This document shows, in pieces, positions 10,868 through 22,145 of a stretch of DNA of 64,000 nt. The stretch's first letter is position 1. Each line of letters begins with the position of its first letter. The notes below the pieces were generated by a model. The model was not told the DNA's origin. It was given only the letters and a program-made list of their open reading frames with translations, and did not search any database. Source of the stretch: Escarpia spicata (taxonomy: Eukaryota > Annelida > Polychaeta > Sabellida > Siboglinidae); the NCBI GenBank assembly GCA_963995525.1, contig OZ023206.1, positions 6,347,960-6,411,959 of the forward strand, read 5' to 3'. Made by a program: the position numbers and the translations under genes.

Positions 10868-11032
10868 AAATTTCAGTGAGACTAACGACCACTTGGCAAT
10901 ATGCGAAACACTAAGTGGATTTTGATGGACTTTTTTTGGTAACATATACATACAGTAGAATCTAAAAATGTCACAAAACTTTCTATTGCAATTTATTTGA
11001 GGTTGAACCAGAGATTGAGTGGACTATATCGT
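10868..11032 (-). repeat. Extra copy of the TIR sequence
   Basis: Also inverted relative to the left TIR. The matching blocks on the complementary strand are TCAACCTCAAATAAATTGCA, ACTGTATGTATATGTTACCA and GTCCATCAAAATCCACTTAG. It lies 190 bases outside the right TIR in the same orientation. In several blocks it matches the left TIR better than 10499-10682 does. Confidence 0.65.
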
Positions 11033-11264
11033 GAAATGTGGCGCACGGCACTGTCTATATGCACAGCCGCGGTGTCATGCTATTCCTTTGTGCATACGAA
11101 ATACTTTCTTCTTGAAATGGTGGTAAATTAATCAACATAATTAACTGTTTTAATAAATAAAAAATATAGTAGGCCTATTCATTCTGGTTGCCTTCTTATA
11201 TAAAAATTTTGTTTATTCATCCTTAATTTGTTGGATAACTATTTGCACAAATTAGGGCACAGCA

Positions 11265-11336
11265 CTGCCTTCAGTATATATTTATATATATATATATATA
11301 TATATATAAATATATATTTATATATACTGAAGGCAG
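11265..11336. repeat. 72-bp near-perfect palindrome with AT core
   Basis: CTGCCTTCAGTATATATTTA at the left is mirrored as the reverse complement at the right (…TATATACTGAAGGCAG), enclosing (TA)n. It could extrude as a cruciform or mark fused element ends. Confidence 0.9.
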
Positions 11337-11792
11337 TTCATTTCAGTCAGTTGAATGTGTTGTTAATAATACCAAATATTGGTTGGTTGGTTGGTTTGGT
11401 TGGTTGGGTTGGCTGGCTGGCTGGCTGGATCTATGCTAGGTCGAGTTCTGTTCATGTTATACTTAAACGACATTGTTAAATATGTTATTTACAGATGGCA
11501 CAAATAGGTTTCACTTACATAGACATGTTACTAGGCTTGTTGAAGAAGTAAATTCGGAACATAATAGGATATCATCGTGGATTCATTGTAACAAAATATC
11601 ACTAAACATAAATAAAACTAATTTGTTATATTTACTCCTGAAAATAAGACGACGATCATGATGCAATTAAAATAAATGTAATTAGTATAATTCAAATTAC
11701 TTGAATAACATGTTTAGGAATTTACCTAGAGGAAACTGGTCAGTACATATTATAATTTATTAGTATGTGAACCAGTGGCACCCCTTGTAAGC

Positions 11793-11848
<56 letters not shown>

Positions 11849-11886
11849 AGCAACACATTCAACTGACTGAATTGAACTGCCTTCAG
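11327..11886. mobile_element. 560-bp segment bounded by 44-bp inverted repeats (MITE-like ends)
   Basis: CTGAAGGCAGTTCATTTCAG and the next 24 bases (11327-11370) recur as the reverse complement at 11843-11886 with two mismatches. A (TA)n tract abuts the right copy. A LINE reverse transcriptase fragment lies between the arms. Confidence 0.6.
11448..11750 (+). mobile_element. L2/CR1-group LINE reverse transcriptase fragment (catalytic palm), decayed
   Basis: Reading the plus strand with frame changes gives YLNDIV, then MLFTDGTN, then LVEEVNSEHNRISSWIHCNK and LSLNINKTN, then TCLGIYLEE at about 11720-11746. In the family these are the YINDI, FADDTN, LNKISSWF-NKLSLN-KT and FLGI-D blocks around the catalytic aspartates. 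Here FADD has become FTDG, so the second catalytic Asp is lost. The rest of the thumb is found 750 bases downstream. Confidence 0.75.
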
Positions 11887-12499
11887 TCATTGCCAATATA
11901 TTAATATACCATACATCGACAACTTCATAAAAGAAATGTTTAAGTACATTCATAGCCAAACTTGCTGCTAAACTAGCAAACTAACCTATGCGCACACTCA
12001 ACATCTCATTCTGCAGACATAGGAGAAAGACTGAACATAAAATGAATGCTGCAGTCACATTTCCTATCTTATCTAAGTTTTGGTGAATTGAAGGTCATTT
12101 TTATAATCTACATCAATGGATACGTATACACTGTACATTCATTTTAGGGAAAGTTCCCTTGCACGACCTTGCCCAATGCCTTTATTTTAAAATTTTGCCC
12201 AGCATAAGTTTATTCAAATACCCTAAAAATAAGCCATTATTTTTAAATAAGGGACTTGACTCATTGTGTTATGTCATTTCCAGGATAAATATTTATTAAT
12301 GTAATCAATTATCATGCCTAATTTTCACGGTACCATAAATAATTGGCCAGTCATTTAATTAAATGTTAAAAATAATAACTTTGTTTGGTGAGAAATTTCC
12401 AATTCAATATCAACATAAGAGGAGATGCAATGTTTCGGTCAATAAGCCCATGCCAGGGTTAATTTTGCACAAAGTGCAATACCAGTTGGGATCGAACCA
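11887..12499. other. Insertion splitting the LINE; nothing recognised
   Basis: AT-rich sequence separating the palm and thumb fragments of the LINE. Confidence 0.4.
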
Positions 12500-12811
12500 A
12501 CAACTAAAACTGAGACATTGCAGTAGAGTATTACTAAATAAACTTAAACACTTTTTACCACCTAATACATTATATATTATGTACAATGCGCTTATTCTCC
12601 CTCATATTAATTATGGCCTACTTTTATGGGGTCATCAATCATATCAAATTACAGAAAAAAGCAACACAAATAATATCCTTAAGTAAATACAATGCTCACA
12701 CAAGTCCTATTTTTAAAAGACTTCAGTTGCTAAAGTTGGGTGACATTTATAAAATCCAACAATTAAAATTTGACTATAAATTAATGAATAATATTTTACC
12801 CTACTACTTCA
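12500..12811 (+). mobile_element. LINE reverse transcriptase C-terminal (thumb) fragment
   Basis: The translation reads LLNKLKHFLPPNTLYIMYNA and LILPHINYGLLLWG, then after a frame change QKKATQIISLSKYNAHTSPI and LQLLKLGDIYKIQQLKFDYK. These are the standard blocks after the catalytic core in CR1/L2/jockey-type LINEs. The similarity stops at about 12811, where a different LINE begins. Confidence 0.8.
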
Positions 12812-13926
12812 ATGTTCAGAAAGGAATAGTAAAAAGCAGTATAGGAGACATTTCCACAAAGAAAGGTATAAGGACATGAGGAAATATTTAGCAAAGATAG
12901 ACTGGAATAACACACTGAAGAATAAGACAGCAACAGAATGCTAGAATATCTTGAAGAATGAAATTAAGTGGATAGTCGATAAATTTGTAACCTTCAAAAA
13001 ACAAGGGAAACGGTTCAAAAAGAAACACTTATCGAAAGAAGCCATTAGAAAAATTAAGTATAAACAAATGATGTGAAAGTCATATAGATGCAGTGGAAAT
13101 GATGAAGACTACAACATTTATAAAGAAGCACTTACCCAAGCTACAGCTGAAATTAGAAATTCAAAGAGAAGCTACGGACAACAATTAGCTAGTAATATAA
13201 AACATGACAGCAAGAGTTTTATGCGTATGTTCGAAGCAAACAGAAAGTTCAAGATAAGGTCGGCCTTCTAGAAGATAGTGCTGGAAATATAATATCAGAG
13301 GGATTCTTAATGGCAGAAGACCTGAATGAGTACTTTAGTTCAGTGTTTACCAGGGAAGATATTAGTTCACTGCCAGTACCAGAGGCTAAGTTGAAGGGGG
13401 CAGATTCAGACTATTTAGGACAATTAATTGTAACCCTGGAAATGGTAGCTAAGAAAATAAGGGCTATGAAGGAAAATAAATCACCTGGAGTGGATGGGAT
13501 TCCGCCAAAACTACTATTGGAAATTGTACAACAAATTAGCATACCGCTTGCAACAGTTTTCAATTTGTCATTAGAAGAGGGAGTGGTTCCTTTAGAATGG
13601 AAAGAGGCAAACATTATACCGTTATTTAAAAAAGGTTCGAGAAACAAGTCGGAGAATCATAGACCAGTGGGTTTAACATCAGTGATTTGCAAATTATTAG
13701 AAAGACTAATTAAAGATCACATGGTGGATTTTCTTGTTAAACGTAACTTCATAAACCCATCTCAACATGGGTTTTTAAAAGCGAGGTCATGCTTAACAAA
13801 TATGTTATGTTTTTGGAAGACATCACTAAGTCGGTAGATGAGGGATCACCAGTAGATATCATCAACTTAGTTTTTCAGAAAGCTTTCAACAAAGTGCCAC
13901 ATCAAACATTACCGCTTAAACTAAAG
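12812..13926 (+). mobile_element. CR1-like LINE fragment: linker and start of reverse transcriptase
   Basis: It starts with the linker RNSKKQYRRHFHKERYKDMR, which is shared with 5.1 kb and 20.75 kb. It continues through SFMRMFEANRK to an open frame at 13310-13837. That frame contains KSPGVDGIPPKLLLE, EWKEANIIPLFKKGSRNKSE and NHRPVGLTSVICKLLERLIK, the N-terminal RT blocks. After a further frame change SVDEGSPVDIINLVFQKAFN appears (motif A). The motif A aspartates of the family (DFQKAFD) are replaced by V and N here. Several stops lie before 13310. The copy ends at motif A, next to the first exon of the following gene. Confidence 0.88.
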
Positions 13927-13938
13927 TACGCTGTCATC

Positions 13939-15737
13939 ATGGCTTCCATGGCGCAGAACGACGATTCATCGACTGATGTAAGTTGAACAATGAAATGTCA
14001 TAAGTATTCCGTTTGTCACTGTATTTGTGAAATGATCTTAGTTTGAGATCGTGTTACTGCTACGACTGTTATTAAGCAAACATGTGTCCGTCAACGAAAG
14101 TCTATTATTAGCACTTTAAATTAGTTTTGTCCGACAATATCGAGTATACCGCCCGATCAACAACACAGTGACAACACGAAGCCGAAGGGTCCCACAGTCA
14201 ATTAACACTATCATCTAATACCAGTATGACTAGTTTCGTGTCTACTGTCTATCGGATTAAATTATATCATATTATGAGTGTGTGTACTCGTTTTCTTGAA
14301 ATCGGTAGCATAATTTCATTTGAATGCATTCGTTACGATTCCTTCTTTGCGGAATAGGCCTACAATGTCGACTGGCGAATCATAGACTGCATAACAACCA
14401 GCTGTAGCCCACGCTGTAGCGTGTTTGATTTTGTTTGGGGGTACGATTTTCAGTGACTGGGACATTTCTTGTCGCGTTAGTTGACGGGGTTTTGTTGGAA
14501 ATTGTGCAGGTCGTAGTCGTCGTCTTTATTTTACTGGCCTTACTGGCTTACAACCGTGATTAAATAAAAGTAAATAAGACAGTATATTACTGTTCTTCTG
14601 TAATGTGCGTGCGTCAATGTTTCAAAATTTATGGCAGTAAAAGCACGTTTTCTAAAGTATTGCCATGCACTGTCAATCATTGCATGGTGACTAAGTACAC
14701 AAAGTACACATAATAAATGTTATTGTTATATATACACACATTATTTACCATATCACATTATCTGTTTACACAGAGTTTGAAAGGTTCCAGGGAAACAGCT
14801 GCAGTGGGAGAAAGACGTGGAGTGAGAGGAAGAGGGGCAGTTAGACGACAGGGTGCAGCAGGAGGAAGGGGTGTGGGGAGAGGGCGTGGCAGAAGATCGA
14901 GGCAGCTATCACTGTCACTGAACAGGACTGACTGCGCTCGCATGGCGAGGTTACGCAATCAGAGACAGGAGCAACTGCAGGTTAATATTTTTATCACTGT
15001 GCAAATTTTGAATAACAATTATAAATACAAGTGACAAAATATTTAGGGTAAAGATTTTATATTCATGTTATGATCCAAATGCTGTGCACGTACATGCATC
15101 ACCGAATATGCCGAGGTACCAAGTTTGAAACTGTGAACTATGCTTTTTATAAAATAAATTACATAATCAACCAATTTTGATCAAAAACATACACAAACAC
15201 AGAAATAATAATTTAAAATATATTATTCCAAATGCACTGCAAAATATACATTTCCTTTAGACATGACCCATATATAATGTAATTCACACATACGCATGCA
15301 TGCACATACGTGCACACACATACATACACACACATAATTTGCCTGGTGTTATCAAAACATGCTACATTGCAGAATTTGAACTTTCCAGGAATTACAATAA
15401 ATAAGCAGGTACTGTATTTTGTTTGAACATCTAACATGCACACCAACATTTTGTGTATTAAATAACCATAATGTTAATATTTAGTTACATTATATTTTTG
15501 CAATACTTCTAGGCTGACATTAACGTACTGGATGAGGGGCAGGCAAAGACGCTGCTACTGAAGATGGTGCTGCGAGAGCCAGGCCTTGTGTTTGATGTCT
15601 TGAGAGGCATCGAACAAGGACCAGTGGGAGGTGGCTTTCTGAGCTGGTGCTGATGCGGGCACTGCCGAGAAATGGCAACAGATGTAGAGCGGCTGTGCTG
15701 CAACATGCACCCAGACAAATGCATCAGCCTGCGACCG
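13939..15737 (+). pseudogene. P2X7 C-terminal (ballast)-domain-like gene, three exons, in-frame stop
   Basis: Three exons splice in phase 0 throughout: 13939-13977 (ATG, 13 codons, GAT|GTAAGT donor), 14774-14980 (after TTTACACAG; Arg/Gly-rich, 69 codons, CAG|GT) and 15513-15737 (after ACTTCTAG; 75 codons, CCG|GTGAG). Exon 3 reads AKTLLLKMVLREPGLVFDVL, then SWC-stop-CGHCREMATDVE and LCCNMHPDKCISL. This spacing of W-C-x-C-x-x-C, L-C-C and C-I-x follows the zinc-binding cytoplasmic ballast of P2X7 receptors, which also occurs alone in many invertebrate paralogues with Arg/Gly-rich N-termini. The TGA at 15651-15653 sits where the family usually has Arg, consistent with CGA to TGA decay. Downstream exons are uncertain: an acceptor at 16977 would add 10 codons before TAG. 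Confidence 0.65.
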
Positions 15738-17211
15738 GTGAGATGTGTACTTTTATAAGATATGAGGGTGGTGTGACAAGGGTGTGAATCTCTCTATCCC
15801 ACATCTTTTGGGATCATCATGTCATCCAACAAACCATGTCTAATTCCCACAAATTTGTATTACTGACCTCCTTCTTCCTGCCATACACCCCTGTACGATT
15901 TGTAACACCATTTTCTGAAATTACATATTTGTTACTACCTATATAGTATATATTTTTGCAAACAAAGTCATATCATATATGTGTGTTTGACCTGAATCCA
16001 TGACGTTTTGGTAAAGGACACTTTGGCAATAGACAGTTGAGCAACTTACATTTTGTTAACAGGACATATTGGAAATCAAACATTTCGGTAATAGGACATT
16101 TCGGTAAAACTATTAAAAATAATCATAATTATTTGGTCATTTTTAAAGGTGTCTTGTATAGATAATGATATACACATTTGTAATAGACAGTAAATTTTGT
16201 TAATTTATTATTATTTATTATTATGCATATGGCATGTTTTGTCAGATTTCTTGAACTTAAAAATGGGCCAAGAGGCCCTGAAGTCCTTTGGACTATATTG
16301 TGAGTTTGTAATTATTAATGGAATGTTTTTTTGATGAATCATAGTTACAGATCATTAAGGGTTATGATGGAAGTAAAATATTGACATGTTTAGTGGAGAG
16401 TACATACATGCCAGTGAAGAAACACCTGGAAATAAAATAGTCAAGTAGACCGTTTCATGAAGATTGTATATATTAGTTAATGTGTTATTAAAAATACTGT
16501 ACAATTTGAACACAATTACTATTTAGGCTGATATCCAGTGGTTGTAGAAACCTTGCAGGAGAGTTGGTAAGCTGCAATCTCGCATGTAGCACAGTTAAAG
16601 TGTCAATCAGTCAATATAGATCCAGGCTGTTCTCCCTGCTGTAAACAATTTAGTTAGCAAATTTAGCGTTTTAGGGGACATTTGGTGCCCTTAGAAAGAT
16701 TCAATCAAATACAAATTTCTTGTATATAGTGGAACTACCATATGAAATGTCTATGCAAGATTTGAGAAAAAGTTACAGAACGGTTTCTGAGATATGGCAG
16801 CTAACGTGAGTGATGGCAATAGTCCATTGGACGTTCGGCCCAGAGGACTAATTACACATGATAAAGTAAATCTGTAAATTAATAAAATCTATCATTGAGT
16901 TAAAACCTGTTCAGTCTGCCATGTCAGTGGTTCCAATCAGCTAAACCATTTAGAAATTAGGTTGGTTTCTTTTCCAGACAGTTGCCCTGGTTTCCTTCAT
17001 GTCGTTTTAGATGAATCACGCATGTCAATTCCTCCTAGTCATTCCACAGACCGAGCTCGCTCAAGACACGACGATAGCTCCGATAGTATTACATGTCGCA
17101 TGACGTCATATACTAACGAGTCACGCCTTGCGATACCCAGGACGCGAGCCCCAACGACACCCAGCGTTGATTGAATGCTAATTTCAATAAAAGTTGACGT
17201 AAAGTATGACA
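15738..17211. other. Putative intron and intergenic; no clear gene
   Basis: AT-rich sequence. The only candidate is a TTTCTTTTCCAG acceptor at 16977 followed by an 11-codon stretch ending in TAG at 17010, which is phase-compatible with the preceding exon. Confidence 0.4.
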
Positions 17212-17564
<353 letters not shown>

Positions 17565-17574
17565 ACGTATGCAA

Positions 17575-18172
17575 ACTTAACGTAGACAACGGCTCGAACA
17601 ACAAACTAAACGTACACAGCGGATCGAGCAACAAACTTAACGTAGACATCGGTTCGAGCAACTGACTTAACGTAGACAGCGGCTCGAGCAACAAACAAAA
17701 CGTAGACAGCGGCTCGAGCAACAGACATGGCGCAGACAGCGGCTCGAGCAACATACTGAACGTAGACAGCGACTCGAGTAACAGACTTAACGTAGACAGC
17801 GGCGCGAGTAACAAACTTAACGTAGACAGCGGCTCGAGCAATAGACTAAACGTAGACAGCGACTCGAGTAACAGACTTAACGTAGACAGCGGCTGTGGCA
17901 ACAGACTTAACGTAGACAGCGACTCGAGTAACAGACTTAACGTAGACAGCGGCTCGAGCAACAGACTTAACGTAGACAGCGACTCGAGGAACACACTTAA
18001 CGTAGACAGCGGCTCGAGGAACACACTTAACGTTGACAGCGGCTCGAGCAACAGACTTAACGTAGGCAGCGGCTCGAGCAACAGACTTAACGTAGACAGC
18101 GGCTCGAGCAACAGACTTAACGTAGACAGCGGCTCGAGCAACATACATAACGTAGACAGCGGTTCGATGCGT
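17575..18172. repeat. 30-bp minisatellite, about 20 units
   Basis: Units ACTTAACGTAGACAGCGGCT-CGAGCAACAG repeat every 30 bp with CTCGAG in most units. The length is a multiple of 3, so the minus strand gives long Leu/Ser-rich frames of 10-residue period. It ends about 55 bases before the start of a LINE endonuclease frame. Confidence 0.95.
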
Positions 18173-18227
18173 ACCAACAAGAATTATATCCACTGGCTCT
18201 AGTTCAAATAACCTATTCCTAAATAAA

Positions 18228-18990
18228 GTATATATATTCAACATTTTAAGTTTAAATTGCCAAATTATTAATGCAAAGTTTGATATGATCAACATTAAAT
18301 TGCAAGAGCTAAAAAATAACGGTTATGAATTCTATGCTATTTACTTACAAGAAATGTGGCTATCAGATGATTCAGATCTATGAAAATTCACAAATGTGGG
18401 AAGGACAATTTATTTAAATTACAGGAAAGCCACTTGACAAAAACAGTTATATTAGGACATATATATAAACCACCCGGGCGTAACTATGAAATATGTGAGA
18501 AATTTATTAACGAATTTATCCCTTTACTCCATCTTCAAACATGTAAAAGTGAAGTCATCATTGCTGGTGACTACAATATTGATTTATTGCAAATTAAAGA
18601 ATATGCAATATTTTGTGAATATTTTTATTCTGTTGTTACTCAAGGTTTTTTCACTAAAATTACACTATCCACCAGGCTCTCGAGTAGAAACTGAACGCTC
18701 ATAGACAATTTCTTATGACTATGTAAGCTATCACATGACGTCTCACAGGCAACTGCCGGCGTATTAATAAACACAATATCATATGACTTACCAAACTTCC
18801 TATTTTAGATTATGTACAACCAAAGCGTGTAGATGCCAAGTCGATTAGAATCCAAACTTGGAATACAAAATTGATAGATTAATTAATCAATGCTGGCGGG
18901 AAATGCATTGTGGATATTGGTGAAGACATTTCGGAAAATACATGGAAGGATTTTAGAGATAAGACATATCCATAGACAGATATTAAGAAA
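18228..18990 (+). mobile_element. L2/Crack-like LINE: start of ORF2, endonuclease domain
   Basis: The translation begins FNILSLNCQIINAKFDMINI and continues AIYLQEMWLSDDSDL. In the frame from 18380 it reads TVILGHIYKPPGRNYEICEK, EVIIAGDYNIDLLQIKEYAI and TRLSSRN, and further on VLINTIS and DYVQPKRVDAKSIRIQTWN. LNCQ, Q-E-W and GDYNIDL are the first APE catalytic blocks. Family Asp, Cys and Thr positions are altered and stops interrupt the frame. The copy fades out at about 18990. Confidence 0.82.
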
Positions 18991-19196
18991 CAGCTGTAGG
19001 TAAACGGTAGTCAGAGAAAGTGTATTTGAGGAAGTGAATAACCGAAATAAACAAGACGATCTAGCGTAAAGTGTAACGTTTGTGCACAATAAACAATTTT
19101 ATTAAAGACTACACAGTGAATAGTGTAAACATTGTTGATTAAACTATTTTGAATAGCTATTTAGATTATTATCATTATTATTAAATAAATTCTGAT

Positions 19197-20968
19197 ATGG
19201 CGCCTTGCAAGCGGCAAGTCAAGGCCAAGCGGCACTTGGTGTGCGATGACTGCCACAGCTGGGTGGATTTTGCCTTGTCCGGCTGTGGGAAGTCATGGGC
19301 AGATACTAAGGAAGAGGGATTCACCTTTCAGTGCGTAGGGTGTTGGAAGGTGGAATATCTGCGGAAGGAGGTAGTTGGGTTGACAGATATTGTGAAGGGG
19401 GTGGAGATGAGAATTAGCAAGGAGACAGGTGGAATGGAGAGAGACGGCAGGGCGAGAGTTTGAAATACTGTGAGACTGGAGTAGCAGACTAGTGGCAAGA
19501 AAACAGAGGAAAGGAGACTGCGAGGATGGCCAAAGGAAGTGAGAGTAAATGTGACAGAAGTGAAGTCGATAAAACGGGACGATGACAAGAGGATAGGTGA
19601 TGAGAGAAAAAGCGACATGAAAGAATGGAACGGAAGAGAATGTGACAGGAGAGAAGACGACAGGGGAAAAGACAATAACTAGACAGATACAAACCGGAGA
19701 AGGAGCTATTCTGAGGCAGTGATTGAGGGGTCAGTGAGAAAAGAGAGGGTGTTCATAAGCGACTCTATTCTGAGGCAGTGATTGAGGGGGGAGTGAGAAA
19801 AGAGAGGGTGTTCATGGGCGATTCTATTCTGAGAAAGACAGATAAGACACTAAGCGAAGGGGAGGACGTCGTTGTTTGTTTACCGGGGGCTAGGGTAGAG
19901 CATGTGACTGAGAGGGTAGAGAAGGTATTGGGGCATGGCAAGGGAGGGTCTATACTATTACAAGTAGAGACAAATAATGCAGACAGGGAGGGAACAATTG
20001 GGATAGTACAGTAGAGACAGTTAGTGAGGAAGGTAAAAAAGACAAGTGTTGAACAGATTATTCTCTCAGGAATGTTGCCAGTAACGGGAGGAAGGGGGCC
20101 AACATATAGAAACTGCAAGAGGATGGCGATCAACGCATGTGAAGTCAACATTACGGTGAAAGATATTGACCCTCACATAATAGGTCTAACCGAATCATGG
20201 GCCACCGTCGATATGTAAGATGCCGAATTGGGACTGACAGGCTGTGTATGTTTAAGAAAGACAGAATAGGAAGAAAGGGACGTGGAGATATTTTATATAT
20301 TAAAGAATATATCCAGCCTTATGAAATTAAATTAGAAAGAGAAGCAGATTGCGAAAAATCTGTTTGGTGTAACGTTAGCGGTTGGGTAACTTTATCGTAG
20401 TCCAAAAATAAGCATAGAAGAGAATGAAAGAGAATGAAAAAGTAAAAAACGTTATAAGGGAAGTGAGGAAACGGAACTGTATTATTATGGGGGATTTTAA
20501 CCATGGTGATATACAATGGATATCTCTACAGAGTACAGGAAGTGAGGACTACAAGTTTTAAATTTTAGTACAAGATAGTTTCCCTTCTCAACATGTGCTA
20601 GAACCAACCAGGGGTGAGAATGTGTTAGACATAGTTTTGTCCTCACAGAATAAATAAATTAACAATGTCAAGATATGTGAGCCACTGGGGAGTAGTGATT
20701 ACAGCCAGATACATTTTAAGATCAAAGTAAATTCAGAAAGGAATAGTAAAAAGCACTACAAGAGAAATTTCCACAAAGGAAGATATAAGGACATGATGAT
20801 TGTTGAGATATTTAGCAAAGATAGATTGAGAAAATATTTAGAAATGATAGACTGGAATAATACTTAAGAATAAGACAGCAACAGAATGTTGGAATATCTT
20901 AAAAAGTGAAATTGAGTGCATCGTCGATAAATTTGTTCCATTGAAAAACAAGGGAAATACACAATCAG
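19197..20968 (+). mobile_element. CR1-like LINE, internally deleted: ORF1 PHD finger and esterase joined to ORF2 endonuclease
   Basis: From 19197 an ATG-initiated frame encodes a PHD-like finger, CDDCHSWVDFALSGCGKSWA then FQCVGC. From 19778 another frame encodes an SGNH-esterase segment: FMGDSILRKTDKTLSEGEDV, VVCLPGARVEHVTERVEKVL and ETNNADREGT. After a frame change VEQIILSGMLPVTGGRGPTY follows. At about 20130 the sequence jumps to the endonuclease: DPHIIGLTESWATVD, CMFKKDRIGRKGRG, ILYIKEYIQPYEIKLEREAD and, at 20.58 kb, PSQHVLEPTRGENVLDIVLS with SSDYSQIHF. The rest of ORF1 and the beginning of ORF2 are missing. A 70-base block at 19703-19772 is repeated at 19772-19840. Confidence 0.85.
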
Positions 20969-21384
20969 AAACTAGGGGACTTTTGATATATTATTCAATG
21001 TTGTATTTTGCATCTATTCTGACATAACCAATATTTCCATATTCAACCCTACTAACTCCAGGACTATTAGCAACAATTCTGGAAGTACTTGACAAGTATT
21101 TGGAAATATCACCTTATTGATGTCAGACAAAGTTTGGTGAAACAATCGTAGTCAAACGAAAACACGTGGTCAAACGAAACAAAGTAAAAATGATCAAATC
21201 ATCAGCGAAGCAAAGGCTGTCGGATCACCAAACTATGCTGAATAGGTGGCGTCACCTTTTGTAGTAGGGCTAAAGATCGTGTGACGTCAGATTATGCACT
21301 CGAATGACACGCCTTGTGGAATGCACATGCTGATATGCTGCGTTTTCAACAAGGCTTTCCTAAGCGTGACTTCCATAGAAGGAG

Positions 21385-21506
21385 AAAGGGGGTTATACCT
21401 ACATGTGCAGGCTGTACTACAAGGGAAAGGGCGTTATAACTACATGTGCAGCCTGTACTACAAGGGAAAGGGGGTTATACCTACATGTGCAGCCTGTACT
21501 ACAAGT
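21385..21506. repeat. 41-bp minisatellite, 3 units, in the LINE 3' region
   Basis: ACATGTGCAGCCTGTACTAC-type units recur at 41-bp spacing. They correspond to the nine-unit array at 1.94-2.30 kb, and the flanking bases are the same on both sides. Confidence 0.93.
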
Positions 21507-21679
21507 GAGCATTCGGTGGTTAAACAGATACATTTTCGTTATATAACGAGAATAACATGTGGTGTTTCTACGACATCGAGTGTCAGCTGACAGGTGTCAG
21601 GTAGAACACGAGTGGGCATATTTAACACGAACATTCGTTTTAATAAGAACATCACGTGTTGTTCGTCTTTCGTGAAGCG

Positions 21680-22145
21680 ATCATGACCAAATTTCAACAT
21701 CGTCTATTGTCATTGTGATATTGGCGAGACTTTCTCTCGCGTCGCCTTCTTTTGCCATCTGCGACTCGTCTTTGTTCATAGGACACAGCACCCGCTTTTG
21801 TTTCGCTGCGCCATGTTTATCGCCCAAGGGCCGATCTCTCCCAATAGTCATGGCCCATATTGACATTCTTGAGTGTTGCATTTATGGTGTCCTAATAACG
21901 TTACTTTTTACCCTCAACGAGAGCGGGTTCCGTTTGCCATCTCACAATAGAGCATATTTCGGTAGACGCAATCTGACTACATAGTCAGCCCACATCAGCT
22001 GTGTCTGCTTCAGCATGGCACATACACCTGGCACGCCAGCCTGAGCGACCACCTCGGTGTCTGTACTTTGTCTTGCCACTTGACTTTAAACAACTTTCGC
22101 AGAGACCTCACGTGAAAGTGGTTTACTTATTTGGCATGGCGTTTG
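21680..22145 (-). pseudogene. RTE-like LINE: ORF2 C-terminus after the satellite
   Basis: Immediately downstream (minus) of the last 53-bp unit the frame gives GTCTVYKRHAK, a stop, then VNHFHVRSLRKLFKVKWQDK. Shifted frames then give MLKQTQL, CEMANGTRSR, CNTQECQYG and WQKKATRERVSP. In the family the order is VYQRHAKQLNHFH, LRKLLKVKWQDK, QLRWAGHV, LANGTRSRGGQ and a Lys/Arg-rich tail. Frame shifts and stops make it non-functional. Confidence 0.82.

Noticed and set aside
15651..15653. TGA between cysteines as a possible selenocysteine codon
   Set aside because: The family usually has Arg at this position, CGA to TGA is the commonest decay, and no SECIS-like structure was identified.
19328..19692. 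Minus ORFs rich in Ser/Leu/Phe
   Set aside because: Antisense of the purine-rich ORF1 region of the CR1-like LINE.
21715..21984. 89-codon plus ORF next to the satellite
   Set aside because: Antisense of the RTE-like LINE C-terminus (RWQKKATRERVSP on the minus strand).
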